From Streptomyces sp. NBC_01689 (lineage in GTDB: Bacteria > Actinomycetota > Actinomycetes > Streptomycetales > Streptomycetaceae): a DNA stretch of 64,000 nucleotides. The position numbers and the translations under genes are program-made. Numbering within the stretch: the first letter of the stretch is position 1; each line of letters begins with the position of its first letter. The DNA is taken from NCBI RefSeq assembly GCF_036250675.1, contig NZ_CP109592.1:310001-374000 (forward strand), given 5' to 3'. The notes under the pieces were generated by a model. It was not told the DNA's origin and did not search any database. It was given only the letters and a program-made list of their open reading frames with translations. Positions 36,213 through 45,293 of this stretch are shown here, one piece after another.

Positions 36213-37052
36213 TCATGCGGCGAGTGTGAGTTTACGTCCTCGCTGGTGCTGCTGTTCGAACTCGGCTGGCGAGAGGTAGTTGAGGGCGCTGTGGCGCCGT
36301 CGGGCGTTGTAGTAGGTCAGCCACTGGAAGATCTCCAGCCTCGCCTGACGCACCGTCGAGAACATCCGCTGGTGCATCGTCTCCCTCTTGAGCCCCTGCC
36401 AGAACGACTCGGCGAGGGCGTTGTCGTAGCTCGAGCCGACCCGGCCCATGCTCCTGCGGATCCCGAAACGGTCACAGACCTGCGCGAACGCCGCCGACGT
36501 GTACTGGGCTCCCCTGTCCGCGTGGAAGATCACTCCGGTGACGTTGCCGCCGCGGGTTGCGACCGCCATCGTCAGAGCGTCGATGACCAGTTCGGCGCGC
36601 ATGTGGGTGGCCATCGAGTAGCCGAGCACCCGGCGTGAGCAGATGTCGATGACGCAGGCGAGATACAGCCATGTCCCGCCGACTTGCACGTATGTGATGT
36701 CGCCGCACCACTTCTCGTCCAGCCGGGCGGCGGTGAACCGGCGTTGGACGAGGTCCGGGGCGGGCGGTGCGAGCCGGTCCGGGACGGTGGTGCGCTTGCG
36801 GTTGACGGTGCGCCCGAAGCCGCGCAGTTCGGCATGGACGCGCCGGACACCATAGGTTCCCTTGTGCTCGGTGTGGACCTCACGGATCTCCACGAGCAGG
36901 GCGTCGTCGGCGGCCTGCCGCTCCTGGCGGGTCTTCGCACCGGCGATCCACCGGTAGTAGCCCGAGCGCGAGACCCGAAGGACCCGGCATATCCGCTGGA
37001 CGCCGAAGGTCTCGGCATGGGCGGAGACGAAGTCCCAGCGGCGGGTCTTCAC
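36213..37052 (-). CDS. IS3-family transposase orfB (DDE integrase core)
   Basis: A 279-residue transposase with all catalytic residues: WCGDITYV (D), IFHADRGAQYTS (D) and ALAESFWQGLKRE (E), after an N-terminal helix-turn-helix_21 region (TYGVRRVHAELRGFGRTVNR). Compared with relatives, about 20 residues between VNRKR and TTVPDRLAPPAPD appear to be missing in frame, within the linker before the catalytic core. GTG start overlaps the orfA stop (GTGA), so translation may be coupled; frameshift fusion is also possible. Confidence 0.92.
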   Translation of the reverse strand: MKTRRWDFVSAHAETFGVQRICRVLRVSRSGYYRWIAGAKTRQERQAADDALLVEIREVHTEHKGTYGVRRVHAELRGFGRTVNRKRTTVPDRLAPPAPDLVQRRFTAARLDEKWCGDITYVQVGGTWLYLACVIDICSRRVLGYSMATHMRAELVIDALTMAVATRGGNVTGVIFHADRGAQYTSAAFAQVCDRFGIRRSMGRVGSSYDNALAESFWQGLKRETMHQRMFSTVRQARLEIFQWLTYYNARRRHSALNYLSPAEFEQQHQRGRKLTLAA

Positions 37053-37405
37053 TTCATCTCCTTGGCGAAATAGGCCGCCGCCCGGCGCAGGATCTCCCGC
37101 TCGAGCTCCCACTCCTTCTCGGCCTTGCGCAGTCGGCCGTTCTCCGCCCGCAGCCGGGCCAGTTCCTCCTCCCGGCCCTCCACGCTCTGCTCGCCACAAC
37201 CGTGATCGCGGCCGGCGTGTTCGTCGGCTTGGCGCACCCAGCTCCGCAGCGTCTCGCCGGTCACCCCGACGTCCGCCGCGACCGCCGCATACGTGCGCTT
37301 CCCGCCCGCCGAGCGGTACAGCGCGACGGCATCGTTCCTGAACTCCTCCGGATACGGAGACTTCCGTCCCACCAGGACACCCTTCCTCGGATCTGCAAGA
37401 TCCAT
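37049..37405 (-). CDS. IS3-family transposase orfA
   Basis: A 118-residue DNA-binding protein with the YPEEFRNDAVALYRSAGGKR start, a helix-turn-helix (YAAVAADVGVTGETLRSWVR) and a coiled-coil (RLRAENGRLRKAEKEWELER, then EILRRAAAYFAKEMK). It overlaps orfB by four bases. Alternative start MGRK-like codons lie within the first ten codons. Confidence 0.92.
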   Translation of the reverse strand: MDLADPRKGVLVGRKSPYPEEFRNDAVALYRSAGGKRTYAAVAADVGVTGETLRSWVRQADEHAGRDHGCGEQSVEGREEELARLRAENGRLRKAEKEWELEREILRRAAAYFAKEMK

Positions 37406-37556
37406 TGTCGGTGTGTCAACACCGCCGGAGTCACCTCACTTCGTCGCTTCACGGCCGTCCGTGAATACCCGCACCGCCCGGCGAGGGGACGAATTTGGCC
37501 CGCGCCCCTCACTCCTACCTCTGGCCGGCCGACCGATCGCTCGGCTCGGGGCGGAC

Positions 37557-38180
37557 TCAGCCGGTGAATTCGCTGACGCCGAGGGCGAAGTCCCAGTGGC
37601 CGACCCCGTTGCCGGCAAGGCTCACCGTGACCAGGCCCATGCCTTCCAGCCAGTGCGCCATTTTCAGGCCGCCGACGTCCAGCGGGCGCAGGCCGAGGCT
37701 CTCGATGAACGCTGCCACGTCGGCCTTGGCCTGCGCCTGGTCGCCAGCGATGAAGACGTCGGGCCGGCCCTCCTCCAGAACGTTCCGGAAAATGGTGTTG
37801 AACGCCTTCACCACACTGGCGCCGGCCGGAGCCACCTTGGCGACTTCCTGTGCGATCGAGGTCTCCGCGCTGTGGGCCAGTCCGTCGAACGTCGCGTTGA
37901 AGGGATTGCTGATGTCGACGATGACCTTGCCCCCGAGGGCGTCTCCGTATTCGGTGACGACCGGAAGGACACCGTCGTACAACAGGGCGGTGATGACGAT
38001 GTCCCCGGCCGGCACAGCGCCCCACTTGCCGGTCGTCGCGCCGCCGCCCAGAGCCTTGGCCAGGTCATCGGCCTTGGACTGATCGCGTCCCATGACCTCG
38101 ACGGTGTTGCCGCCCGCCGTCGCGAGCGTGCCGATGGCACGGGCCATGTTCCCCGTACCGATGAGGGTGATGCTGCTCAT
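37557..38180 (-). CDS. NADPH-dependent F420 reductase / NAD(P)-binding reductase
   Basis: A 207-residue Rossmann protein: TLIGTGNMARAIGTLATAGG is the nucleotide loop, followed by VEVMGRDQSKADDLAKALG and VIVDISNPFN, VVKAFNTIF and the metal-less F420/NADP domain layout. It resembles the NADPH:F420 oxidoreductase family and its NADP-binding relatives, which may also act on oxidised quinones. The start ATG has AAGAG at a distance; the ribosome site is weak. Next upstream on the same strand is an SDR gene; both are near a divergent LysR gene. Confidence 0.82.
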   Translation of the reverse strand: MSSITLIGTGNMARAIGTLATAGGNTVEVMGRDQSKADDLAKALGGGATTGKWGAVPAGDIVITALLYDGVLPVVTEYGDALGGKVIVDISNPFNATFDGLAHSAETSIAQEVAKVAPAGASVVKAFNTIFRNVLEEGRPDVFIAGDQAQAKADVAAFIESLGLRPLDVGGLKMAHWLEGMGLVTVSLAGNGVGHWDFALGVSEFTG

Positions 38181-38423
38181 GAAGTGTGCTCTTTTCCAGT
38201 TGTCGACGTGTCGCTCTGTCTCGTTCGTGCCAAGTCAGGCACGGGGCGTCGGCCGCGGCGTTCTGAGCCGCCTGCATCGGCTTCCTGGCATCTCCGGCTC
38301 GTCATCGGGCGCACTCGGCGCCCGACCGACACGTCGGCGTATCGCGGATGCCCGCGTTCGAGATCGGTTCGTCGCGGCGAGTCGTTGTCGCGGGGCGTGC
38401 CCGCGACATCCCCCGCACGGGGT

Positions 38424-39158
38424 TCAGATAGCGGTGGTGCCGCCGTCGGTGACCAGTTCCAAGCCGTTGACGTAGCTGGAGTCGTCGGAGGCCAGAAACA
38501 GGGCGACGGTGGCGATTTCCTCCGGGCGGCCCATCTTTCCCCGAGGGATGAGGGACTCGAACGCGGTCTTGGTCGCCTCGTCGAACAGCTCCTCCTGCTT
38601 GGCGGTGGCGACCTGACCGGGGGTCAGCACATTGACCCGGATCTTGCGGTCGCGCAGTTCGTTGAGCCAGACGCGGGCCCAGGCCTGCTGGACGGCCTTG
38701 CTTCCCGCGTAGAGGCTCCAGCCGGGGAATGCGCCGAGGGAGGCGTTCGATCCGGTCATGAGGATCGAACCGCGGTCGTTGATCAGCGGCAGCGCCTTCT
38801 GCACGGTGAACAGGGTGCCGCGTGCGTTGAGCCAGAAGGCGCGGTGGAACTGCTCGTCGGTGATCTCGCCGAGAACGGCGGGTTCGCCCATCCCCGCGCT
38901 GGCCCAGAGGACGTCGATCGAACCCTTCTCCCGCTTGACGGTGTCGTACAAACGGTCCAGGTCGTCCAGCTCGGCCGCGTCACCCTGGACGGCGGTGACG
39001 TTGCGGCCGATCAGCTTGACGGCCTCGTCCAGCGCCTCCTGCCGCCGGGCCTGGATGAAGACGTGCGCCCCTTCCTCGACGAACAGTTTGGCGCCTGCCA
39101 GTGCCATGCCGGTGGATCCGCCAGTGATCACCGCGACCTTGCCATCCAACTTTCCCAC
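38424..39158 (-). CDS. short-chain dehydrogenase/reductase
   Basis: A 244-residue SDR. The dinucleotide loop reads VAVITGGSTGMALAGAKLF (usual TGxxxGIG has the last Gly changed to Ala), the active-site pair is YAGSKAVQQAWA with a Ser in SILMTGSNASLGAF, and LVTDGGTTAI closes the chain. The GTG at 39158 is chosen because GGAG lies five bases upstream; an earlier GTG overlaps that GGAG. It is divergent from the LysR gene, 208 bases away, so LysR probably controls it. Confidence 0.9.
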   Translation of the reverse strand: MGKLDGKVAVITGGSTGMALAGAKLFVEEGAHVFIQARRQEALDEAVKLIGRNVTAVQGDAAELDDLDRLYDTVKREKGSIDVLWASAGMGEPAVLGEITDEQFHRAFWLNARGTLFTVQKALPLINDRGSILMTGSNASLGAFPGWSLYAGSKAVQQAWARVWLNELRDRKIRVNVLTPGQVATAKQEELFDEATKTAFESLIPRGKMGRPEEIATVALFLASDDSSYVNGLELVTDGGTTAI

Positions 39159-39366
39159 GGTCACTCCATTGAACTGATAGGTATGGAAACAGTGCGCTCA
39201 TTCCGGGTCCGGACCCTGCTATAAAATTCCGATGTCGAATTCTTGTGCCGAATTCTCGTCGGCCCGGATCAGCACCTGTTCAGGCTGCCATTACCCCTGA
39301 GCTGGTGTCCAAGACCTCTTCTGGCCGTGGTGATACCCTGAAGGCATCACCGGGCTGGGAGACGCC

Positions 39367-40278
39367 ATGGATCTGGACCTGCGCAAACTGCGTTACTTCG
39401 CCGCCGTGGCGGACCAATTGCACTTCGGCCGCGCCGCCGATGAACTCCATATCGCGCAGCCGGTGCTCAGCCGACAGATCCGCGCGCTCGAGCAGGATCT
39501 CGGCGCCTCGCTGTTCACCAGGGACCGCCATGGCGTGGCACTGACCGACGCCGGCCGGCAACTGCTGGCCGAGACGGGTCCGCTACTCGCCTCCGCGCAC
39601 GCGGTCCGCCGCCGGGTGTCCGACGCCGCCCGCGGCAGCCGGCGGCTGACGGTCGGTTTCCGGGCCGGGATTCCGGTCATCCCCGCCGCACGAGCGTTCG
39701 AGGCCCGGCATCCGGACGTGGTCGTGGACGTGCAGCGGATCGAATGGGACGACCAGGCCCCGATGCTGCTCGACGGCCGCATCGACGTCGGCTACGTGCG
39801 GCTGCCCATCGACGAGGCCGGCCTGCGCGTCACCCCGCTGTACACCGAACCGCGGGTGGCGGTACTGCCCACCGGCCACCGGTTGGCGGGCAGGACCGAG
39901 GTCACCGAGGCCGACCTGGCCGGGGAACCACTGGTCTGGCACGCCGACCCGAGCACGCAGCCCACCAGGCGCCCACACCCTGACGCCGGCTACCGCGCAC
40001 GCGGGGTGGACGAGACACTCGAGCATGTGGCGGCCGGCCGCGGCATCTCGTTCCTGGCCCGTTCGGCGTCCGTGTTCTACTCGCATCCGGAAGTCGTCTA
40101 TGTGCCCATCCCGGATCTGTCGCCCGACCAGGTGTGCCTCGCGGCGGCGGAATCGCGCACGTCGCCAGTGCTCGATGACTTCTTCGCCGCGGCTCAGGCG
40201 ACAGCCGAAATCACGGCAGAATGCGGGAACTATGAAATGTGGCGGCTTGGAAGCGACACTCTCTCAAAGCGCGGTTGA
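39367..40278 (+). CDS. LysR-family transcriptional regulator
   Basis: A 303-residue LysR protein: winged helix (about 1-65: DLRKLRYFAAVADQLHFGRA, IAQPVLSRQIRALEQDLGAS, LFTRDRHGVALTDAG) and a periplasmic-binding-like effector domain (VGFRAGIPVIPAARAFEA, DGRIDVGYVRLP). The start has GGGAG ACGCC upstream. Divergent from the SDR gene, which with the F420-type reductase is the probable target. Such regulators of redox genes often sense an electrophile or quinone; that is inference from the neighbours. Confidence 0.93.
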   Translation: MDLDLRKLRYFAAVADQLHFGRAADELHIAQPVLSRQIRALEQDLGASLFTRDRHGVALTDAGRQLLAETGPLLASAHAVRRRVSDAARGSRRLTVGFRAGIPVIPAARAFEARHPDVVVDVQRIEWDDQAPMLLDGRIDVGYVRLPIDEAGLRVTPLYTEPRVAVLPTGHRLAGRTEVTEADLAGEPLVWHADPSTQPTRRPHPDAGYRARGVDETLEHVAAGRGISFLARSASVFYSHPEVVYVPIPDLSPDQVCLAAAESRTSPVLDDFFAAAQATAEITAECGNYEMWRLGSDTLSKRG

Positions 40279-40590
40279 ATAAACCGACTGACAACAGCGG
40301 GACCAAAAACGGTACACGGTCATAGCCGTTGCCGTATCTGCGCCGATGTCGCCCCCGGTGGACAATTCTCGAGTCCTGCGGGAGAGACTCGTACGCAAGC
40401 CCCTCGCGCTGAGCGCAGGCGTCCGTGGTCCATGCCCCTTCGCCCCTGACCAGAGCAGCAGTGGCGCGGCCTGACCGTGCGAACGGACGAACACATGCCC
40501 TCACCCACCAGGCCGCAGGCACCTGTCCGCCCTTCTCATCTGGACTCGGCGACAGCCGCGGTCATGGCCCCACCCCTCGCGACGGGTTGA
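40279..40590. other. intergenic region
   Basis: About 310 bases after the LysR gene without a supportable gene. Confidence 0.4.
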
Positions 40591-40719
40591 TCAGTCATGC
40601 ACCACGTTCGCCGCGGTCACATTGTCGATCACGCGGCCGAGCTCGGGCTTGGCCCGGGTCAGGTCCTGGATGCGTGCGGCGATGCGGTCGCATTCGATGA
40701 TGAGCTGTCCGATGCGCAT
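40591..40719 (-). CDS. small hypothetical protein or fragment
   Basis: An ATG at 40719 opens a 42-codon frame (start MRIGQLIIECDRIAARIQ, end NVTAANVVHD) with strong GC3. The helical, charged sequence could be the tail of a longer regulator whose front has been lost. No ribosome site and no family recognised. Confidence 0.35.
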   Translation of the reverse strand: MRIGQLIIECDRIAARIQDLTRAKPELGRVIDNVTAANVVHD

Positions 40720-40884
40720 GACGCAGGTCGCTCGGCAACCTCACCCATCCCCGTCCGCCCTCCTCCGGCCCCGGCGGCGGTTGCGGCCGGCACCTCACGT
40801 CAAGGTGAGCGTCCATCCCATCGACCGGAAACTGCGCGTCGGCACCCTGCACCAGCTGATTCCCTTGAGCTGCCGCCATTCGCG

Positions 40885-41290
40885 GGCGCGAAGGCGCCGG
40901 TGTGGTCGACGAGATCGGCGAGGGGGTGCCAGGGGGTGCGCATCGGCGGCCGTGTCTTCGAGCTGGACGGTGTCACCGGGGCGACCGCAGAGCCGCTCAT
41001 CCTCTCGGCCTGGGCGCAACACCCCCGCCACGTGGAACGGCGAGCAGGCCGCTGGTGCCGGTCTCGTGTCAGTGACCGCATGCGCGGGTTCGAGGCGCTC
41101 GGCTCCCTCGCGGGCCGCACCTTACTCGTCGAGGCGCCGCCGGAGGGGTGGGCAGCGCGGCGGTCGAGATCGCGGTAGCGCAAAGGGCCGCTGTGATCGG
41201 GCCAGCCAGTGAACGCAACCACGAGTTCCTCCCTGCACTCGGCGCCGTTCCCACCAAGGTGGGCAACCCGCAACGGCCCGCGCGGCGAGC
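40885..41290 (+). pseudogene. zinc-type alcohol dehydrogenase / quinone reductase remnant
   Basis: Pieces in different frames match the medium-chain reductase family: VVDEIGEGV near 40895, a middle piece around ILSAWAQHPRHVE, AGAGLVSVTACAGS near 41045, LLVEAPPEG near 41135, then VGSAAVEIAVAQRAAVIG and ASERNHEFLPALGAVPTK at 41151-41260. At least three frameshifts break it. Confidence 0.65.
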
Positions 41291-41440
41291 GTTCCCTCGA
41301 CCGGTACCGGCGAGCGGGCGTTCCGAAGGGACATGATCTCCATGGCGCCTCGTCAAGCAGGCCGCCCCCACGCGCCGGCTATGGTCCGCCAACGTCTCCG
41401 CCCGTCTCGACCAGCGGGGACAGCGCTGTACGCACGCTGC

Positions 41441-42328
41441 TCATTGCGCGTTCAGCACCGCGGGGATGTTGACCTGGAAGTGGATGAATCGGTACATGCT
41501 GTAGTCGCTGTACTCCTTCATCGCGACCGCTTCGCGGATCTGAGCATCCGAGAGCCCCCTGTCCCGGGCGTCCCGTGCCAGGCTGGTCAGCTTCTCGAGG
41601 TAGGTGATCGAGTGCAGGATGTCTGCACGGCGCATGGTCCGGCCGTGGCCCGGCACGATCAACGTGTCATCGTCGAGGATGTCGTACAGGCGCCGGTAGG
41701 TGACGAGTGCCTCGTCGGATCGCCCCTCCAACAGCCACGGGAACGCCGGGGGCGGTGCCTGCAGCATGTTCCCGACGAAGACGATGTTGTCTTCACGCGC
41801 GCGGACGATCAGGTCGCCGTCGGTCTGCGCGTAGCCGATGTGTTCGATGTCCACATGCTTGCCCCCCAGATCCAGGGAGCACGACCCGGAAACCGCCACG
41901 TCTGCTGAGCGGGCCACCGTCTCTTCGATGCCGGCGTCCGCACCGAGCAGTTCGATCATGAAGCCGCGGTCCTGCTCGAAGCGTTCCTCGATCTCACGCT
42001 TGGTCGCTTCGTGATGGATGATCACCGTCTGTGACGGGAAGGCGAAATTTCCGAAGCAGTGATCGCCGTGGAAGCTGGTGTTGACCAGGAACCGAATGGG
42101 CAGCGTGGTCACTTTGCGGACCTCGCCGATGACCTGGGACGCCAAACGGCCGTTGCTCAGCGATTCGATCACCAGCACTCCCGAATCACCCACGACGAAG
42201 CCGGCGTTGGTCGCCGTGTGGTCGGTGTCGTCGACGTCTGTCGCCATGACTGCGTACACGTCGTCGGCGAGTTCGCGTGCGCGCATCTGAACGTCGGCGA
42301 GTTCAAAGGGTCTGTTCTTCTGCTGCAT
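41441..42328 (-). CDS. MBL-fold protein with altered metal-binding motif
   Basis: A 295-residue metallo-beta-lactamase-fold protein. The first metal motif, usually THxHxDH, reads NTSFHGDHCFGN, so the first His is Ser. The usual AHTxGD block reads YAQTDGDLIV, so that His is Gln. The distal VPGHGRTMRR His is kept. It may bind one metal or none. The start ATG at 42328 follows GAAGAGAAAAGAACC; an upstream long frame is dismissed. It lies 383 bases downstream of the end of the rclA-type gene, same strand, so may be part of its regulon. Confidence 0.85.
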   Translation of the reverse strand: MQQKNRPFELADVQMRARELADDVYAVMATDVDDTDHTATNAGFVVGDSGVLVIESLSNGRLASQVIGEVRKVTTLPIRFLVNTSFHGDHCFGNFAFPSQTVIIHHEATKREIEERFEQDRGFMIELLGADAGIEETVARSADVAVSGSCSLDLGGKHVDIEHIGYAQTDGDLIVRAREDNIVFVGNMLQAPPPAFPWLLEGRSDEALVTYRRLYDILDDDTLIVPGHGRTMRRADILHSITYLEKLTSLARDARDRGLSDAQIREAVAMKEYSDYSMYRFIHFQVNIPAVLNAQ

Positions 42329-42711
42329 GGTTCTTTTCTCTTCTGGAAGGGTGACAGTTGGCCGGCCTCGTGCAGGTCGCGGTTCTGGGCACCTTCGTGG
42401 GCACGGGGGCTGAGCCCGGCAACGACAACGGACGCCCTGGCGCGTGAATCGCCCCCCCTGCCTGAGAGCGAGGGCGGCGGCTTCCCCCTCGCTCCGGGCT
42501 CTCACTCGTCGGCTTGGGCCTTTCCCCGGCATCTGCCCGGGTTGCCGTCACACCTTGACCCTGTCCTATTTGTCTCATGCTTGGGCGATGGTTGCGCTAC
42601 GACACGGGCTCGCGTCGAAGCCACGTGAAGGGCGTCGAGACATGCGAGCTCGGCCGACCGGTTACCCGTCGCGCCTGAGTACAGGTCTGTCGTGTGCGCT
42701 GCTGGGCAGGG
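42329..42711. other. intergenic region
   Basis: About 380 bases between the rclA-type gene and the MBL gene, holding the MBL promoter; no gene seen. Confidence 0.4.
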
Positions 42712-44097
42712 TCAGGAGACGACCTTGTCGAAGACCTCGTTGAGGGCTTCAGTCGAGCTCGGGTGGGTGTAGATCGAGTCGCGGAGCTGCGTCGCGGTGA
42801 CGTTGTGCCGCATGGCCAGTGCGACGGTGTTGATGATCTCCTGCGCGTCGATGCTGAGCAGGGCGGCGCCGAGGATCAGGTCGGTGTCCGAGTCGACGAC
42901 GAACTTCATGACGCCGCGGGTCTCCTCGACGGTGTAGGCGCGGGGCATGGCCACGATGTTCGCGACCTTCTCCCGTGAGACCTTGACCTTGAGTCCCTGC
43001 GCCCGTGCCTGGCTCTCCGTCAGTCCTACGGTGGCGAGCGGGGGTGTGATGAACAGGGTGTGGGGCACGGCCCGGCGGTCGGTCGTGGTGCGTTTGCCCT
43101 CGCCCAGGAGTTGGTCCAGGACGATGCGCGCGTCGTCCAAGGAGATGTAGGTGAACTGCTCGCCGCCGTTGACGTCGCCGAGTGCGTAGATGTGCGGTTG
43201 GCTGCTGCGCAGGTGCTCGTCCACTTCGATCGCGCCGTTCGGTGCGGTCCGGACGCCGGCGGCGTCGAGCCGGAGCCGGTCGGTGACGGGTCGGCGCCCG
43301 GTGGCGGGCAGGAGCGCGGAGGCGTCGACAGTGTGTGTCCGCCCGTCCTTCTGGTACATGACCTTCGAGACGGCGCCGTTGTCGCGGACCTCGGTGACCT
43401 TTGCGCCGGTGATGACGCGGATGCCATCGTCGGTGAGGATCTCTTCGACGGCCTGGGCGATGTCCTCATCCTCCCGCGGCAGGAGCCGCTCGGCTGCTTC
43501 GAGAACCGTGACATCGGTGCCGAAGTGCCGGTAGATGCCGGCGAACTCCAGTCCGAGGTAGCCGCCTCCCAGGACGACGAGTCGCTCGGGGAGGTTCTGT
43601 GTGCGGGTGAGTTCCGTGCTGGAGACAAGATGTGGGCTGCTCGCGAGGCCGGGAATCGGGGGGATCACGGGCTCGGAGCCGGTGTTGACGAGGATCGTGG
43701 GGGCGGTGACGGTGATGAGGTCCGGTGCGTCTCCGACGGCGACGGTGTGCGGGTCGATGAACCGGGCTGTGCCGGTGATGACGGTCGCGGTGTCCCTGCT
43801 GTTCAGCGCGTCGAAGTTGCCGGCGCGGAAGGCGCTGGTCAGTGCGCGGACGCCGGCGACCGAATGGGCGAAGAACTCCTGCGCGTCGTCCTTGAGGCGT
43901 TTGGTGTTCGCGTAGTGGACGAGCATTTTGGTCGGTACGCAGCCGATGTTCGGGCAGGTCCCGCCGTACATGTTCGCCGACTGCTCGATCAGGACGACTC
44001 GGCGGCCGGCGTCGGCGAGAACGCGCGCGGCGGTCTTGCCGCCCTTGCCGAAGCCGATGATCAGAACATCCGCGGTGAGTGCTGTGGTGATCTCCAT
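42712..44097 (-). CDS. rclA: RclA-type flavoprotein disulfide reductase
   Basis: A 461-residue oxidoreductase of the glutathione/mercuric reductase superfamily: FAD loop VLIIGFGKGGKTAARVLA, redox disulfide GGTCPNIGCVPTK (CX4C), NAD(P) loop VVLGGGYLGLEFAGIYR, YALGDVNGGEQFTYIS, and the C-terminal HPSSTEALNE (the His-xx-x-x-Glu pair). The GFGKGGKT sequence and GGEQFTYI motif fit RclA, which detoxifies copper or reactive chlorine in other bacteria. The ATG at 44097 is divergent, 73 bases from an AraC gene with the RclR cysteines. Strong link to that regulator. Confidence 0.88.
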   Translation of the reverse strand: MEITTALTADVLIIGFGKGGKTAARVLADAGRRVVLIEQSANMYGGTCPNIGCVPTKMLVHYANTKRLKDDAQEFFAHSVAGVRALTSAFRAGNFDALNSRDTATVITGTARFIDPHTVAVGDAPDLITVTAPTILVNTGSEPVIPPIPGLASSPHLVSSTELTRTQNLPERLVVLGGGYLGLEFAGIYRHFGTDVTVLEAAERLLPREDEDIAQAVEEILTDDGIRVITGAKVTEVRDNGAVSKVMYQKDGRTHTVDASALLPATGRRPVTDRLRLDAAGVRTAPNGAIEVDEHLRSSQPHIYALGDVNGGEQFTYISLDDARIVLDQLLGEGKRTTTDRRAVPHTLFITPPLATVGLTESQARAQGLKVKVSREKVANIVAMPRAYTVEETRGVMKFVVDSDTDLILGAALLSIDAQEIINTVALAMRHNVTATQLRDSIYTHPSSTEALNEVFDKVVS

Positions 44098-44170
44098 GTC
44101 TTGAGTCTGCGGCGCCGCCACTGGCACGAATAGACTTGATCGTCTCGCTTTCCTGCCTGAAAGTTTCATC

Positions 44171-45088
44171 ATGGACTCAGTCAGCCGGTTGCTGCGCATG
44201 GCCCGCCTCGAGGCCGGTCTCGACAAGCGCTGCCTGCTCGGAGCCGGTACCAGGATGGACGTGGCGGCCTATGGTGAGCTGCAGGCGCCCTTCCATGTGC
44301 TCCTGGAAGGCGAGTGTCGGCTGCAGGTGGGCACAGTCCTGCTCGACCTGCGCCCCGGGGACGTGGTGATGATCCCGAGCGGCTCTCCGCACCGGGTGAT
44401 CACTGGGGGCGGGGCCGCTTCGGCGGGGACGGCGGAGAGCCTCGGCGAGGTGTTCGTGACCACGCGCAGCGCGGACGGCGGTAGGCCCGTCATCGACTTG
44501 TTCTGCGGGCACTACACGTTCGACGCGGGTGCGGGCTCGCTGCTGTTGGCAAGCCTCCCCGACCCGGTGCATGTCTCCTTCGGGCAGTCGGCCGAGAGCG
44601 ATGAGGTGCTGCGCATGCTGAGCGCTCTGATGCGCGGTGAGGCGCGGCGCGAAGGCGAGGGCACCGCGGCGATCCTCTCCGCTCTGTGTACGGTGCTGTT
44701 GGCGATGGTGCTGCGCACCTCGCGGGGCGACACCACGCGGACCGCTCTGTGGACCGCGGCGGCCGACAGCCGCATCGCGGCGGCCGTCGAGGCCATGCTC
44801 AACGATCCAGGGGCCGACTGGACGATCGAACGGCTCAGCGGCGCGGCTGCCATGTCCCGGGCCACTTTCCTGCGTCACTTCACCCGGGACACGGGGACGA
44901 CCGTGGGCGCCTTCCTCACCCGGGCGCGGCTGATGGCGGCGGCGGAACTGCTCACCACCACCGACACGACGGTGACAGCCGTAGCCGGTCAGGTCGGCTA
45001 CTCCTCCGAGTCCGCCTTCTCGCGGGCTTTCCGTACGTATCTCGGCACGACCCCCGCCCGCTTCCGGCGCGGGAGAACGCCAAGGTGA
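44171..45088 (+). CDS. rclR: RclR-like AraC-family redox regulator
   Basis: A 305-residue AraC protein: N-terminal cupin (about 20-120; RPGDVVMIPSGSPHRV) and a C-terminal two-helix-turn-helix domain (IERLSGAAAMSRATFLRHFT, VAGQVGYSSESAFSRAFRTY). Cys21 (LDKRCLLG) coincides with Cys21 of E. coli RclR, and Cys112 (DLFCGHYTF) sits where its second redox Cys is; these are the cysteines known to sense hypochlorite. A third Cys is at 49. Divergent from the rclA-type gene. Strongly suggests a chlorine/thiol stress switch here. Confidence 0.82.
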   Translation: MDSVSRLLRMARLEAGLDKRCLLGAGTRMDVAAYGELQAPFHVLLEGECRLQVGTVLLDLRPGDVVMIPSGSPHRVITGGGAASAGTAESLGEVFVTTRSADGGRPVIDLFCGHYTFDAGAGSLLLASLPDPVHVSFGQSAESDEVLRMLSALMRGEARREGEGTAAILSALCTVLLAMVLRTSRGDTTRTALWTAAADSRIAAAVEAMLNDPGADWTIERLSGAAAMSRATFLRHFTRDTGTTVGAFLTRARLMAAAELLTTTDTTVTAVAGQVGYSSESAFSRAFRTYLGTTPARFRRGRTPR

Positions 45089-45146
45089 CCAGCCTGCTCT
45101 CGCCCGACGGAACTGCGCTCGACGGGTCCCTGCGGCCGGACTACGC

Positions 45147-45293
45147 GTGATCATCATCGGGCCTCCGCCGGTCGTCATGCTGGGCCGCAGGGTCGCTGAC
45201 AGTCAGCTGCGGCAGGCCGGAATGGCCATCTGGTTCGTGGGCTCCCCTGTGCTGTTGGCCCTCGGCGGTTGGCTCGTCCACCGGAGCACCTGA
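45147..45293 (+). CDS. small membrane protein, hypothetical
   Basis: A 48-codon frame from GTG with a single membrane-spanning stretch (MAIWFVGSPVLLALGGWLV) and a GPPPVVMLGRRVADSQLRQAG front. GC3 is high in this frame. No clear ribosome site; could be the rear of a longer decayed gene. Confidence 0.35.
   Translation: MIIIGPPPVVMLGRRVADSQLRQAGMAIWFVGSPVLLALGGWLVHRST

Larger units (their letters stand above)
36181..37438. mobile_element. complete IS3-family insertion sequence with 4-bp target repeat
   Basis: The 27-bp terminal repeats begin TGAGGTGTCCCCCGGAG on the left (36181-36207) and TGAGGTGACTCCGGCGG on the right (minus strand from 37438); about 21 of 27 bases match. The sequence CTTC flanks the element on both sides (36177-36180 and 37439-37442), a target-site duplication. 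Inside are overlapping orfA and orfB on the minus strand. Length 1258 bp. Confidence 0.88.
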
